Shown one piece after another: positions 28,191-37,376 of a stretch of 64,000 bases of DNA. Each line of letters begins with the position of its first letter. Within the stretch, counting starts at the first letter, position 1. The notes under the pieces were generated by a model. It saw nothing but the letters and a program-made list of their open reading frames with translations, was not told the origin of the DNA and made no database searches. The position numbers and the translations under genes are program-made. This stretch comes from Marinobacter sp. 1-4A (GTDB lineage: Bacteria > Pseudomonadota > Gammaproteobacteria > Pseudomonadales > Oleiphilaceae), in the NCBI RefSeq assembly GCF_016597725.1, contig NZ_VCGY01000001.1, positions 434,001 through 498,000 on the forward strand, in the 5' to 3' direction.

Positions 28191-28943
28191 ATGGAGAACA
28201 GACGTGTTTTGATTGTTGAAGATGACGAAGCCGACCGCATGCTACTTTCTGCTTATCTTCAACGGCACGGTTGCCAGTTACGCTATGCTCACGATGGCCT
28301 TGAAGGTGTCGAAAAAGCTCGGGCCTGGCAGCCAGATATAATATTAATGGACTCAGAGATGCCCCGTTGCAGTGGCCACGACGCCTGCAAAATAATTACC
28401 CAGGACCCGAGAACCCGTGATATTCCAGTTATTTTTATCTCAGGTATGACCGCGCCTGAACACCGCATTAGAGGGTTACTTGCGGGCGCCGTTGACTACA
28501 TAAATAAACCCTTCGATTTTAATGAAGTTAAATTGCGGCTCGCGATACATCTGAGACACAAACCACCAGCACAGGCCCGCAAAAAAAGCTTAGAGGTCGA
28601 GACGGCTGCAACAAATAACCGGCATATGATCGTGTTTCACTCCACTCGCACCCATTTGCTAAAATCGCTATCCGTTACACCGTCGATGAAAGAGCTAGAG
28701 AAATTGACTGGAACGAACAGCAAACACCTGAACGCAGCATTCAAGGCATGCGCTGGAACAACAGTTTATGAATACCTTCGAGAGGAGCGTATGAAGGAAG
28801 CCAAAACCCTGCTTCAACAAACACATCTCGCCGTTCAGGATGTGTCTCATCAGGTTGGCTTTGCAGACAGCGCTAACTTCTCCACTGCGTTCAAAGAGCG
28901 CTTTGGGCTAACTCCGCGAGACTTTCGAAAACAACATAGTTGA
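28191..28943 (+). CDS. Response regulator with AraC-type DNA-binding domain
   Basis: The 250-residue protein has an N-terminal receiver domain (1-120) with the acidic pocket EDD at 10-12, phospho-acceptor Asp54 in ILMDSEMPR and Lys106 in YINKPF. An AraC/XylS double helix-turn-helix follows (about 150-248, with VQDVSHQVGFADSANFSTAF and RFGLTPRDFRK). Most receiver proteins carry OmpR or NarL-type outputs, so AraC output is less common. ATG 28191 is preferred over GTG 28185 because AAGGG sits five bases before it. The hybrid kinase gene begins 15 bases downstream, so the two probably form a signalling pair. Being divergent from the adhesin export operon makes that operon a likely target. Confidence 0.88.
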   Translation: MENRRVLIVEDDEADRMLLSAYLQRHGCQLRYAHDGLEGVEKARAWQPDIILMDSEMPRCSGHDACKIITQDPRTRDIPVIFISGMTAPEHRIRGLLAGAVDYINKPFDFNEVKLRLAIHLRHKPPAQARKKSLEVETAATNNRHMIVFHSTRTHLLKSLSVTPSMKELEKLTGTNSKHLNAAFKACAGTTVYEYLREERMKEAKTLLQQTHLAVQDVSHQVGFADSANFSTAFKERFGLTPRDFRKQHS

Positions 28944-28958
28944 GACCGGGAACACATT

Positions 28959-31394
28959 TTGACCAAACGCAATTGGATTGCCACATGCGTCGCCATTTTC
29001 GCCGCTTTTTTATTAACCTTATCGACCATTTCACAGGCACAGACCGAAACCTACTCGAATCCCTACTTGGATCTGACCACACAGCCAGATGGTAGTGAAC
29101 TGATTGAATTCATGCAGGCAATCTCCGGCAATAATGCCATTCAAAGCCTCAATGACGCCCAAAGTGCCGCAGACTGGATCCAGCCTGAAGCAGGCACCTT
29201 GAGCGCCACACGCCGCCATGCGACCACCTGGCTTAAAACGACCTTGCACAACAGCAGCAACCAGGCACTGATACGCTGGCTGGCTATCGAGCCTTGGCGC
29301 TTAAACAAGGTTCAGGCCTACTTTGTTGACCCAGCTACCGGAAAAACGCTACATCAAACAGCCACAGGTCTGGATATCCCGCTACAAAATCGTGCTGTCA
29401 GCAATGGCAAAACCATCATTCCGATACGACTCAACGCAGGCCAAGCACAGCAACTGTTTCTAAAAATAAATAGCGACAACCTTCCGTTTATTAGTATAGA
29501 AAGCTGGGAGCCAGTGCCCTACTCAGAAGGACTCACCGAAAACCGGATCTTTCTGGCGGCTCTTTTCGCGGGCATCCTCACGCTTCTACTTGTTCTTGCC
29601 TTCCAGCTTAACGCTAGCCTTTTGGTAACGGGCACATGGTTACTGGTGGCATTTATTCGAGAAGCTGAGAAAAACGGCTTTTTCACCAACTATCTACTGC
29701 CATCACTCGAAAGTTATTCGGTCAACTTGAGAGTAAGCGCAGCAATGCTTTCTACACAACTCTTTCTGGCCACCTCTGTTTTCGTCCTAGGGCTGAACTA
29801 CCAACGTGGCTGGCGCAACTACCTGATTGTGACAGGAGTTGCCGCAGCTGCCATGGCATGCCTTACGTTTATTGTCGACGGCAGCACTATACGAAAACTG
29901 GGAATCCTGTGCCTAACCGGCTACATGATCACCTGGCCGCTTATCATTCCCGCTGCCCTGAAAACTCGTCCCGCTAGTCAAAGCTCAATACTATTGATGC
30001 TGTTGTTGTCAGTATATTGGTTGATCACATCGTTTCTGTTGCTGGGCTACACGTTTAATTTCTACTACACCGCCCACTTTGCGCCTTATCGCCTTGGTAT
30101 CGAAACTGTAACCGCGCTGGCTTTGATACTAACCTATAGCTGGCAACAAAAACGTCAGATCCTGACAGCTAAAAAAGCCCTAAAAGCTCAGGAAATAGAG
30201 AGCCGAAAATCCCTAGAGCAGACCGTCAAACAACGAACGGAAGACTTAAGAAACGCTCTGGAAACGGCACGCAAGGCCAGTCAGGCAAAGGTGAATTTTC
30301 TGGGGCAAGTAACCCACGATTTGAGGTCGCCACTAACCGCCATTCTCGGCTATGCCCAACTTCAATCTGTTAACACGGTCGATGCTCAGAAAGCCACGCA
30401 GGTGATTCTGGATAGAGGCATGTACATGAAGGATCTCATCGATGGTCTGGTTGATTACGCGCATGGAATCTCAACAGCTTCAGATGAGCCGCGAGACATC
30501 TATCTAATAGCCTTTATCGACAACCTTGTTAACCATGCTCACATCATCGCCAGCAAACAAGCCAACCGTTTTCAGTTTAAAATCGAGACGGGTTTGCCAA
30601 CAGTAATTCGTTGTAGTAGCAAACAGTTGCAGAGAATTTTGCTCAACCTTCTGGACAATGCCGCTAAGTACACTCAGGGCGGCGAATTTTCTCTGGCGGT
30701 TGCAGTGGCCCAAACCTCAAACCAACCGCCATCACTGGTTTTCCGTGTGAGTGACACGGGATGCGGCATCTCTTCTGACGACCTCAAAGAAATATACACT
30801 CCGTTTTACCAAAGCTCCGAGAGCAATCCCGGTGCGGGCCTTGGTTTGGCCATCTGTTTTGAACTCGCGGAAAACTTGGGGGGGCATCTTGAGCTGGAAA
30901 GTGAGCCGGGCAAGGGAACCACAGCCACCTGCACGATTCCTTGTATAGTGGGAGATGAGCGCCTCGCAGCCCCATCCCTTGCCGCCGTTCAGGATTTACT
31001 CCCTACGTTTGATGCAAAAGGCCAAAAAGCCTGGATTGTGGAAGACTCTCAACCGGTCAGCGAATTGCTGGACGATGAGCTCACCGATATGGGGTTTGAT
31101 GTTGAGCTTGCGGCAACCACAGAAGCTTTTGCCCAGAGGGCAAGCGGCAGTGCCCCTGCAATCATTGTTACGGACTACCAACTACCGGGCGCTTCCGGTG
31201 ATGAGGTTCTTAGGATCGCGCGCGCCCAGTGGCCTATGGTGCCCGTAATACTCCTATCGGCAGTGCAAAATAGTAGTCTGCGCGCTGAAGAGAGTTCACC
31301 TACACGCTTCAGCGCTTATTTATCCAAACCTGTGGACCGTCTAGAACTGCGCACGACAGTGGCTGAGCTATGCAATCTGGCACCGGACGCTTAA
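28959..31394 (+). CDS. 7TMR-DISM hybrid sensor histidine kinase
   Basis: The 811-residue protein has a signal peptide and an extracytoplasmic beta-rich sensor (7TMR-DISM extracellular domain, about 30-195). Seven predicted membrane helices follow (about 195-405) and a short coiled coil. The kinase core has His453 in QVTHDLRSP, the N-box LLNLLDNAAKYT, G1 VSDTGCGIS and G2 GAGLGLAIC. A C-terminal receiver domain carries Asp739 in VTDYQLPG. The extracytoplasmic domain of this family is thought to bind carbohydrate-like or other small ligands. The start is TTG with only a weak ribosome site. The REC-AraC gene upstream is its probable partner. Confidence 0.9.
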   Translation: MTKRNWIATCVAIFAAFLLTLSTISQAQTETYSNPYLDLTTQPDGSELIEFMQAISGNNAIQSLNDAQSAADWIQPEAGTLSATRRHATTWLKTTLHNSSNQALIRWLAIEPWRLNKVQAYFVDPATGKTLHQTATGLDIPLQNRAVSNGKTIIPIRLNAGQAQQLFLKINSDNLPFISIESWEPVPYSEGLTENRIFLAALFAGILTLLLVLAFQLNASLLVTGTWLLVAFIREAEKNGFFTNYLLPSLESYSVNLRVSAAMLSTQLFLATSVFVLGLNYQRGWRNYLIVTGVAAAAMACLTFIVDGSTIRKLGILCLTGYMITWPLIIPAALKTRPASQSSILLMLLLSVYWLITSFLLLGYTFNFYYTAHFAPYRLGIETVTALALILTYSWQQKRQILTAKKALKAQEIESRKSLEQTVKQRTEDLRNALETARKASQAKVNFLGQVTHDLRSPLTAILGYAQLQSVNTVDAQKATQVILDRGMYMKDLIDGLVDYAHGISTASDEPRDIYLIAFIDNLVNHAHIIASKQANRFQFKIETGLPTVIRCSSKQLQRILLNLLDNAAKYTQGGEFSLAVAVAQTSNQPPSLVFRVSDTGCGISSDDLKEIYTPFYQSSESNPGAGLGLAICFELAENLGGHLELESEPGKGTTATCTIPCIVGDERLAAPSLAAVQDLLPTFDAKGQKAWIVEDSQPVSELLDDELTDMGFDVELAATTEAFAQRASGSAPAIIVTDYQLPGASGDEVLRIARAQWPMVPVILLSAVQNSSLRAEESSPTRFSAYLSKPVDRLELRTTVAELCNLAPDA

Positions 31395-31433
31395 ATGGTC
31401 ATTATTCGATCTGAAAGAACCTATAGCTGCGCA

Positions 31434-32105
31434 TTAATTCATCAGCTTTCCACCTGCCCGCATTCGTGAAATTTTATTGATAAGAGCATGGTCCTGTGTC
31501 ACGACCTTGCTCGGGCAAGATTTCACACCCTTAAAAATCTCTATCGTTTCTTTTACTGGAATAAGCTGCCCAACCTGCACGTTTAAGCAATCTGTCCAGA
31601 ATTTGGTGCCGTTACGCCAGTCTGTTTCGTCCTTGTAAAACTGGATTCCGGCTTCGCTTATCTCGCCATAGCTGATGGCGCCTAAAATATACGCATGCTC
31701 GTACTGGCGTATGCTTCCGGGCGCTTTGTTACTTTTTCGATGAAGCGATATAAACAAAAAATAATCGGGTATTTGGTGGGAATGGTTATACAACGGCACT
31801 GTGGCTTCATAGTGTATCTTGGGCACTACAGTTCTATCTTTCGTTTTAACGTCGATCGTCAGGCTATTATTGATTAGGTAATCATGTTTGGTTTCGTTGA
31901 GCTGAGACGTAAAGCCTATGTTTTTCGCTCTCATCCAATGTTCAGCGATAACCTCACCCAAACAACCAACAACGTTTGCTTCTTCTTTTCTTCTCGAATA
32001 ATCAAAAACCGGTAACCTCGATGCCCTAAGCTCCGCCTCTGAGTATATCCATTCAGGTATGCTTAGCATCCGCGTGTACCAACGGTTCCGCCATACTTCG
32101 TCCAT
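31434..32105 (-). CDS. Putative restriction endonuclease (PD-(D/E)xK-like)
   Basis: This protein of about 223 residues is not one I recognise by name. It contains KHDYLINNSLTIDVKTKDR, which fits the D-x(n)-(D/E)-x-K nuclease core (D in HDY, then D-V-K). It overlaps the 3' end of a cytosine methyltransferase gene by 53 bases on the same strand, the usual arrangement of a type II restriction-modification pair. ATG 32105 was chosen because AAAGGA lies eight bases upstream. A GTG at 32108 is the alternative. Specificity is unknown. The nuclease role is inferred from motif and context. Confidence 0.65.
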   Translation of the reverse strand: MDEVWRNRWYTRMLSIPEWIYSEAELRASRLPVFDYSRRKEEANVVGCLGEVIAEHWMRAKNIGFTSQLNETKHDYLINNSLTIDVKTKDRTVVPKIHYEATVPLYNHSHQIPDYFLFISLHRKSNKAPGSIRQYEHAYILGAISYGEISEAGIQFYKDETDWRNGTKFWTDCLNVQVGQLIPVKETIEIFKGVKSCPSKVVTQDHALINKISRMRAGGKLMN

Positions 32106-33702
32106 CACGTAGTTCCTTTACGTTCAGTCTTTTCAAAAGATTGCCAACAGCCTCGCCAAGGGCTCTTCCCAGTAGCGGCGGGACAGCATTACCAACCTGT
32201 GTGTATTGGGGCACTTCGTACTTGCGCATTTGGCCTCCGGTCGTCACCTTCGACCTGAAAGCAAAGCCATCCGGAAAGGATTGGATTCGCGCCATTTCTC
32301 TAACAGACAGGGTTCTGAGCTCGTCGTGATCATAATGGCAAGCATCATCCGGAATGGACAATGCTGCAGGGGCAGGTGAATCCGCCGTTAGCGCTTTTTG
32401 CGTTTGTTTTTTCGTACCATGGGCCTTTAAATAGTTTTCCAGCTCGGTTTTGCTCTGGAAAAAAACGTACTCGCCCTCACCAGAGAGAAAATCAAAACCC
32501 ATGACCCTCTCGGCAACATCAGCAGGCAGTTCTTCCCTTTCCCCTTTCAGCAGCGCTTTCACGATGCGCTCATCCGATCGGGACACTTTCTGTAGCATCT
32601 GATAGATCCGAAACCGGCGCTTAACATGCTCCCCATTGTTGCGCATTTCATGGTTTTCCATGTCGTGCTCCGGGATAAATGGAGTAAACACCCGGTTGAT
32701 CTGCCGTACATACTCAGACGGCAACTCCGGGGCGTGGATTTTAAGATCGTCAATAGCATCACGCACGGTTCTCACACTATCTCGATAAGCAACCAACGGG
32801 CGGAGAAATGATTGCTCGTATAGCTCATGGTGCTGAGGTTTATCAGCATCGAAATAGGAAATATCACCGAATGCCACAGGCTGGCCCTGCGTAATAGTGA
32901 GATAGAACTGGTGAGAGGGTAAAAAAAGATCTCGCTCTACGGCGCTGAAGGTGGGCTCCAGCTCATCATATATATCTGCACGGGTGGCTAACATAATGAA
33001 CCTTGGCCGATTCTGCGCCACACCGGCAAGTTTGGCGTTTACATGAAGACAAAGCGGAACATAGCCTACAACCGCAAACGCCTTTGCCACTTCGAACCAG
33101 GCGTGAAATTCTTGCCCCTCTTCCTTGAACGCCCGCAAAATGCCCGTAACGTTTTCGAGCAACGCAAATTTCGGCTGGGTAAGCTCCACAAATTTCGCCA
33201 TCTCCCATGGAAGGGAATTGCGTTGGTTGGTTCGCTGGCGCAGCCCGGCCAAGCTGAAACTTTGGCAAGGCGGCCCGCCTGACACCAAATCCAAACCACC
33301 ACGGCCAAAACTGCTTTGCAAGGCATCACTGCACTCTGGTGAGGTCTCAAGAAACCGATTGAGCTCAACAATACTGCCAACAACCAATGCCCCATCTAAA
33401 TCTGCAGGGCCGTTTATATCGCTCTCACCTTCAGGAAAAGGTGGGAATTCGTGCGGGTTTTCACGCAAGCGGTTGTGCAAATTCGATTTAGGAAACTGGC
33501 TGCTTAACCACTTGGTTCGTTTTGGTAAGCCGAACCTTTCCTCTCCATCGGCCATGGCGCGGAGGTTTTCATCCAAAAAATTGTACGCAAAGGTTTCCGC
33601 AGCCATCGGCGAGAGTTCGTTAGCCATAACGAGTTCAAATTCAACAGATTCAAGGCCGAGACCCAAACCGCCACAACCGGCAAACAACTCGATATGGTTC
33701 AC
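32053..33702 (-). CDS. DNA (cytosine-5) methyltransferase
   Basis: The 549-residue protein has the C5 methyltransferase motifs in order: motif I ELFAGCGGLGLGLE near residue 5, motif IV GGPPCQSFSLAG with the catalytic Cys, motif VI LLENVTG and motif VIII QNRPRF. A long variable target-recognition region follows, and then RIQSFPDGFAF and QVGNAVPPLLG (motifs IX-X). The insert between motifs I and IV is longer than in the smallest family members. It would protect the host from the nuclease encoded by the overlapping gene. The recognition sequence cannot be read from the protein. The pair lies in an accessory stretch and is likely horizontally acquired. Confidence 0.93.
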   Translation of the reverse strand: MNHIELFAGCGGLGLGLESVEFELVMANELSPMAAETFAYNFLDENLRAMADGEERFGLPKRTKWLSSQFPKSNLHNRLRENPHEFPPFPEGESDINGPADLDGALVVGSIVELNRFLETSPECSDALQSSFGRGGLDLVSGGPPCQSFSLAGLRQRTNQRNSLPWEMAKFVELTQPKFALLENVTGILRAFKEEGQEFHAWFEVAKAFAVVGYVPLCLHVNAKLAGVAQNRPRFIMLATRADIYDELEPTFSAVERDLFLPSHQFYLTITQGQPVAFGDISYFDADKPQHHELYEQSFLRPLVAYRDSVRTVRDAIDDLKIHAPELPSEYVRQINRVFTPFIPEHDMENHEMRNNGEHVKRRFRIYQMLQKVSRSDERIVKALLKGEREELPADVAERVMGFDFLSGEGEYVFFQSKTELENYLKAHGTKKQTQKALTADSPAPAALSIPDDACHYDHDELRTLSVREMARIQSFPDGFAFRSKVTTGGQMRKYEVPQYTQVGNAVPPLLGRALGEAVGNLLKRLNVKELRDGRSMAEPLVHADAKHT

Positions 33703-34077
33703 TTACCAACACCTACAACATGAGACTTTGACGGGGGATTTTACGGCAGCCGGGGTGAAAAGTCCAGGTATTTAGGGTGCAGGGTGCCACTGAACTAACA
33801 CTCAGAGTCAGCGATATTGCGGCTACCATCAACCTCGGTGCCTTCGCCCTTTGCGTGCTCCTCACAAGTCGCCTCACACATGAAAACAACACCTTGTGAT
33901 CCTCTTCACAGACCCAGCAAATTACACAACCATTTAAAAGATATTTTTTTCTTTTAAATCAAACGATTAAACCTAACATACCTTAAATGGCCACACACCC
34001 TTAGGCAATTGCGTCAATGGCTTAAACCGGTCTTGCTGCGAGGTTAGCCGCAAGATCGAGCAAATCAGGATTACCCA
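33703..34077. other. Intergenic region with an AT-rich inverted repeat
   Basis: No gene is evident in these 375 bases, which separate the divergent methyltransferase and hydrolase genes. The arms TTTAAAAGA (33933-33941) and TCTTTTAAA (33950-33958) form a perfect nine-base inverted repeat around a T-rich loop. The ribosome site AGGA of the hydrolase is at its right end. Promoters for both genes are expected here but were not assigned. Confidence 0.4.
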
Positions 34078-35103
34078 ATGTTCACAGCCAACTATAAAAA
34101 TTCCCGCCTGCTGTCGCTGCTAGCGCTGTTGCTTTTCGTTGTTATGCTGTCGGGCTGTTCTGCCATCGGGGCATCTATGAAAGCGGCGCCCACCCTGAGT
34201 CACTGGGGTGGCTTGATCAGCATGGATATGGAGGATCTGGAAAGCAGGTACACGAATGAATACTCGAAATTCGTGAAGGTGAACGGCTACAACATCCACT
34301 ATCAGGATCGCGGTCAGGGCGAGGTTGTCATCCTTATGCATGGCATCTTTTCATCCCTGCAAACCTGGGACACATGGATTGACGAACTTTCAAAAAATCA
34401 CCGGGTAATTGCACTGGATATGCCAGGCTTTGGCCTGACCGGCGGGCCAACCGAGCTGGATGACTTCAACGAAGAGCACGCGCTCGATGCTTTCGAGACG
34501 TTTGTGAATAAGCTGGACTTGGACAGCGTTTCGCTCGCCGGGAATTCTTTGGGGGGTTATATTGCCGCAAGGTATGCAGCCCGAAACCCCGGGCGCGTGA
34601 ACAAGCTGATTCTCCTCGACCCTTTCGGTTACCCGCAAGATACACCTTGGATACTCAGCATTGGCACTCTCCCGCCCGTTGCGTTTATTGGCAATTACAT
34701 TCAACCGGCTTGGATGGTAGCGCTAAACGTTGCCTGGGTTTACGGCGACTCAGACCGCGTAGCTCAAGAAGATTACATACGTTACGTTCACATGAACCAG
34801 CGCCCGGGCGCAAAACCACTGTACGTTAAGACCCTAAAAATGATCGAAGCCCGAGCTGGAAACTTCGAGCCGGCACCGTTTAACCGCATTACCGCCAAAA
34901 CACTTCTGATGTGGGGTGAAGAGGACGCATGGGTACCTTTGGAGCTTGCCGACAAGTGGATGGCAGATATCCCGAAAACGGAACTTATTGTATACCCGAC
35001 AGCGGGACACATTCCGATGGAGGAATTGCCGGAGGAAACAGTAAAGGACGCTGCGCTGTTTCTACGGCAGGGCTTGGGGGCTTTTGCTCAGCGAATGGAT
35101 TGA
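34078..35103 (+). CDS. Alpha/beta hydrolase lipoprotein
   Basis: The 341-residue protein starts with a lipoprotein signal peptide ending in the lipobox LSGC (Cys at about 27). An alpha/beta hydrolase domain follows with the oxyanion segment LMHGIFSSLQTW, the nucleophile elbow GNSLGG, the acid in WGEEDAWVP and the base in TAGHIPMEE, so the catalytic triad is complete. Members hydrolyse esters, epoxides or haloalkanes. The substrate cannot be told here. Membrane anchoring suggests action in the periplasm. AGGA lies seven bases before the ATG. Confidence 0.88.
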   Translation: MFTANYKNSRLLSLLALLLFVVMLSGCSAIGASMKAAPTLSHWGGLISMDMEDLESRYTNEYSKFVKVNGYNIHYQDRGQGEVVILMHGIFSSLQTWDTWIDELSKNHRVIALDMPGFGLTGGPTELDDFNEEHALDAFETFVNKLDLDSVSLAGNSLGGYIAARYAARNPGRVNKLILLDPFGYPQDTPWILSIGTLPPVAFIGNYIQPAWMVALNVAWVYGDSDRVAQEDYIRYVHMNQRPGAKPLYVKTLKMIEARAGNFEPAPFNRITAKTLLMWGEEDAWVPLELADKWMADIPKTELIVYPTAGHIPMEELPEETVKDAALFLRQGLGAFAQRMD

Positions 35104-35202
35104 TAATGCGCGGGAAAACCGGCGCTCGCTGCCTTCCGTGGCTTTTGGGCTAAACTGGTACAAAATTCGACCGTTTAACTACAAAAGCAAGAGGGCAATA
35201 CC

Positions 35203-36654
35203 GTGACAAGACTACTGCTGATTCTGGGCCTGCTACTTATGTTCTCAGTGTGTGCCCAAGTCAATGCGGCGAATACAACGGAAGGCCAGAGTGATTCCGC
35301 GAGCAACCTGCTTTTCATCCTTGATGCGTCAGGTAGCATGTGGGGCCGAATCGACGGCACGCCCAAAATCGCTATTGCCAAAGATGTCATGTCCCAGCTG
35401 ATCGCAGACCTACCTGATAACAGCAGAACTGGCTTGATGGCCTACGGGCATCGCCGTAAAGGCGACTGCGCCGACATTGAGTCGTTAGTCGAGCTTGGGC
35501 CACTTGATCGCAGCGCGATGAATAAGCGTATTCAGGGGCTAAATGCCTTAGGCAAGACACCGATTACCGAAGCCGTAACCCAAGCCGTAGAACAGCTGCG
35601 TCAAATCGAAGATTCAGCCAACATTGTATTGGTCTCGGATGGGCTTGAATCCTGTGACGGCGATCCGTGCAAGGCGGTCGAAGTAGCCAAGCAATCCGGA
35701 GTCGACTTCCGTTTGCACGTTGTGGGCTTCGATTTGGGTGATGCAGATACCAGCCAGTTACAGTGCATGGCCGATGCAGGTGGCGGCCAGTTCTTCACAG
35801 CGGCCAATGCAGACGACCTTACCACCGCTCTTGAACAAGCTGTAACGGTTGAACCACCGCCTGCGGTTGTAACCGGCGCCATCAAACTTACGGTCACCGT
35901 GAACGATAAGCCGCTGAAGGCCAGAACCTACCTTCAAAATGCAGACAGCCGCAAAGAGGTTTCCCGTGGGGGCACGAGCAAAGAGGGTATCGTCAACTAT
36001 ACGGTCCCTGCAGGCGAGTATCGCATTCACATCCGGCCAGACGGCATCAGTGCGCCGGACCAGTACATCGATAACGTAATTGTTAGCGCTGGCGAAACCC
36101 TTGAGAAAAACTTCAACTTCCGCAGTGGCAAGGCCCAAATTACCGTCACAACAAATGGCAAGCCGCTAAAAGCCCGAACCTATATCCAGCATGCCGATAC
36201 CCGCAAAGAGGCATCGCGTGATGGCACAGACAAAAACGGAGTGGCCAGTTACAACGTGCCAGTTGGCGAATACCGCATCCAAGTGAGACCAGACGGAATC
36301 AGCGCACCGGATCACTATGTGGATAACGTAGTTGTCACGGCTAACGAGACTTTCGAAACCGCACTTGAAATCCCGAGCGGCACTGCACAAATTACCGTCA
36401 CAACCAACGGCAAACCACTGAAAGCCCGCACTTACCTTCAGCGTGCCGACAACCATAAAGAAACCGCACGGGGCTCCACCAACAAAGAGGGCGTGGTTAG
36501 CTACACCGTTCCCGTTGGCGAATATCGCATTCAGGTACGCCCTGACGGCATCAAGGCTCCCGACCGTTATTTGAACGGCGTTTCAGTAACTGCTACAGAA
36601 ACCACCGAGGTAAGCATGGATTTCCCAACCGAATCTCAGGGAGACAAAGACTGA
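35203..36654 (+). CDS. Secreted von Willebrand factor A domain protein with three C-terminal repeats
   Basis: The 483-residue protein has a signal peptide (about 1-23) and a VWA domain (about 35-215) with the metal-site motif DASGSMWG and the later TPITEA and VLVSDGLESC elements. Three repeats of exactly 84 residues follow (from about 228), each beginning K/QITVTTNGKPLKARTY-like and ending in a short beta-rich segment with VRPDGI-APD. They resemble PEGA or carboxypeptidase-regulatory-like beta folds. The start is GTG with GAGGG just upstream. The protein probably binds other proteins or surface polymers in the periplasm. No partner is evident. Confidence 0.85.
   Translation: MTRLLLILGLLLMFSVCAQVNAANTTEGQSDSASNLLFILDASGSMWGRIDGTPKIAIAKDVMSQLIADLPDNSRTGLMAYGHRRKGDCADIESLVELGPLDRSAMNKRIQGLNALGKTPITEAVTQAVEQLRQIEDSANIVLVSDGLESCDGDPCKAVEVAKQSGVDFRLHVVGFDLGDADTSQLQCMADAGGGQFFTAANADDLTTALEQAVTVEPPPAVVTGAIKLTVTVNDKPLKARTYLQNADSRKEVSRGGTSKEGIVNYTVPAGEYRIHIRPDGISAPDQYIDNVIVSAGETLEKNFNFRSGKAQITVTTNGKPLKARTYIQHADTRKEASRDGTDKNGVASYNVPVGEYRIQVRPDGISAPDHYVDNVVVTANETFETALEIPSGTAQITVTTNGKPLKARTYLQRADNHKETARGSTNKEGVVSYTVPVGEYRIQVRPDGIKAPDRYLNGVSVTATETTEVSMDFPTESQGDKD
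35884..36639 (+). repeat. Three in-frame tandem repeats of 252 bases
   Basis: Units lie at 35884-36135, 36136-36387 and 36388-36639, all exactly 252 bases (84 codons). They share KPLKARTY, a GEYRI-(H/Q)-(I/V)RPDGI core and a closing V-(V/S)-(S/T)-A-x-E-T. The equal length without indels suggests fairly recent duplication or selection on module size. Confidence 0.9.
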
Positions 36655-36669
36655 CCGGATAGCGCTCTA

Positions 36670-36870
36670 TTAGCCGTCCCTATCCTTAGCTTCAATCTTG
36701 TGGGCCTTGCGCTTACGCTGGTAGCGCTGGGCCCAGACCAAAACCACCAGAACGAAATAGATATAAAAGGCCCACATACCCACCAGTTGAAACACACCCC
36801 AAGCAATGATAGAGACGAGTAGGCCCACCATTAGCAGAGCAAGATCGTCTTTGATCTTAGCCTTAGCCAT
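36670..36870 (-). CDS. Small inner-membrane protein
   Basis: This is a 66-residue protein with two hydrophobic segments, LALLMVGLLVSIIAWGVFQL and MWAFYIYFVLVVLVWA, flanked by a basic N-terminus and a highly charged C-terminus (QRYQRKRKAHKIEAKDRDG). ATG 36870 is preferred over GTG 36873. No clear ribosome site is visible. It is convergent with the VWA gene, 15 bases away. The function is unknown. Confidence 0.6.
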   Translation of the reverse strand: MAKAKIKDDLALLMVGLLVSIIAWGVFQLVGMWAFYIYFVLVVLVWAQRYQRKRKAHKIEAKDRDG

Positions 36871-36935
36871 CACGCGAACTCGAAAAGTTTGTGCTGGTGT
36901 CTAACTTTGACATCTAAAGGCCGCAACCTAATAAA

Positions 36936-37079
36936 CTATCGGCCGATAGCTACCGATGCACTAGCAGCACCTAAGGAAGTTGTTGATGCGTCAAACAAAG
37001 TAGAAGGGGATGGGAGCCCTAAAGCGTCCATATTTTCGTTGAAATACTTCTGGAAATCGCCGTTATTGTTGCAGGCCAT
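36936..37079 (-). CDS. Possible small protein of 47 residues
   Basis: The frame begins MACNNNGDFQKYFNENMDAL and ends in an Ala/Ser/Gly-rich tail (SLGAASASVAIGR). AAAGGA lies eight bases before the ATG, the main support for translation. I recognise no family. It lies in a gap of about 500 bases between the small membrane protein and the HEWFH protein gene. Nothing else convincing was seen in that gap. Confidence 0.35.
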   Translation of the reverse strand: MACNNNGDFQKYFNENMDALGLPSPSTLFDASTTSLGAASASVAIGR

Positions 37080-37376
37080 GTAACAAATCCTTTGTTTAGC
37101 GCTGATAGTCCTGATCCGGAAGATAAAGCCTTTCAAGAAGCGCCACAAGCGCAATATGCGAGCGCGAGCTTGTTTAGGTGAGGATAGACATTCTCCAAAA
37201 TCATCGACTGACTAGGGAGAATCCGGAACTACGATATGCCTTTGGAGTCGCGCACCAAAACACTGTACATATAAACAGTTTTTGTGTGTAATATGCCCGT
37301 CACACTCCTTGGCGACCATAAGCCGTTCTCTCACCAATGCCATTCCGTTTTGATCGCTCGAACGTGGAGGATATTC

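Noticed and set aside
33933-33958. AT-rich inverted repeat as a terminator of the methyltransferase gene
   Set aside because: It lies upstream of that gene, and the stem is almost all A-T pairs, so it is only noted as an inverted repeat.
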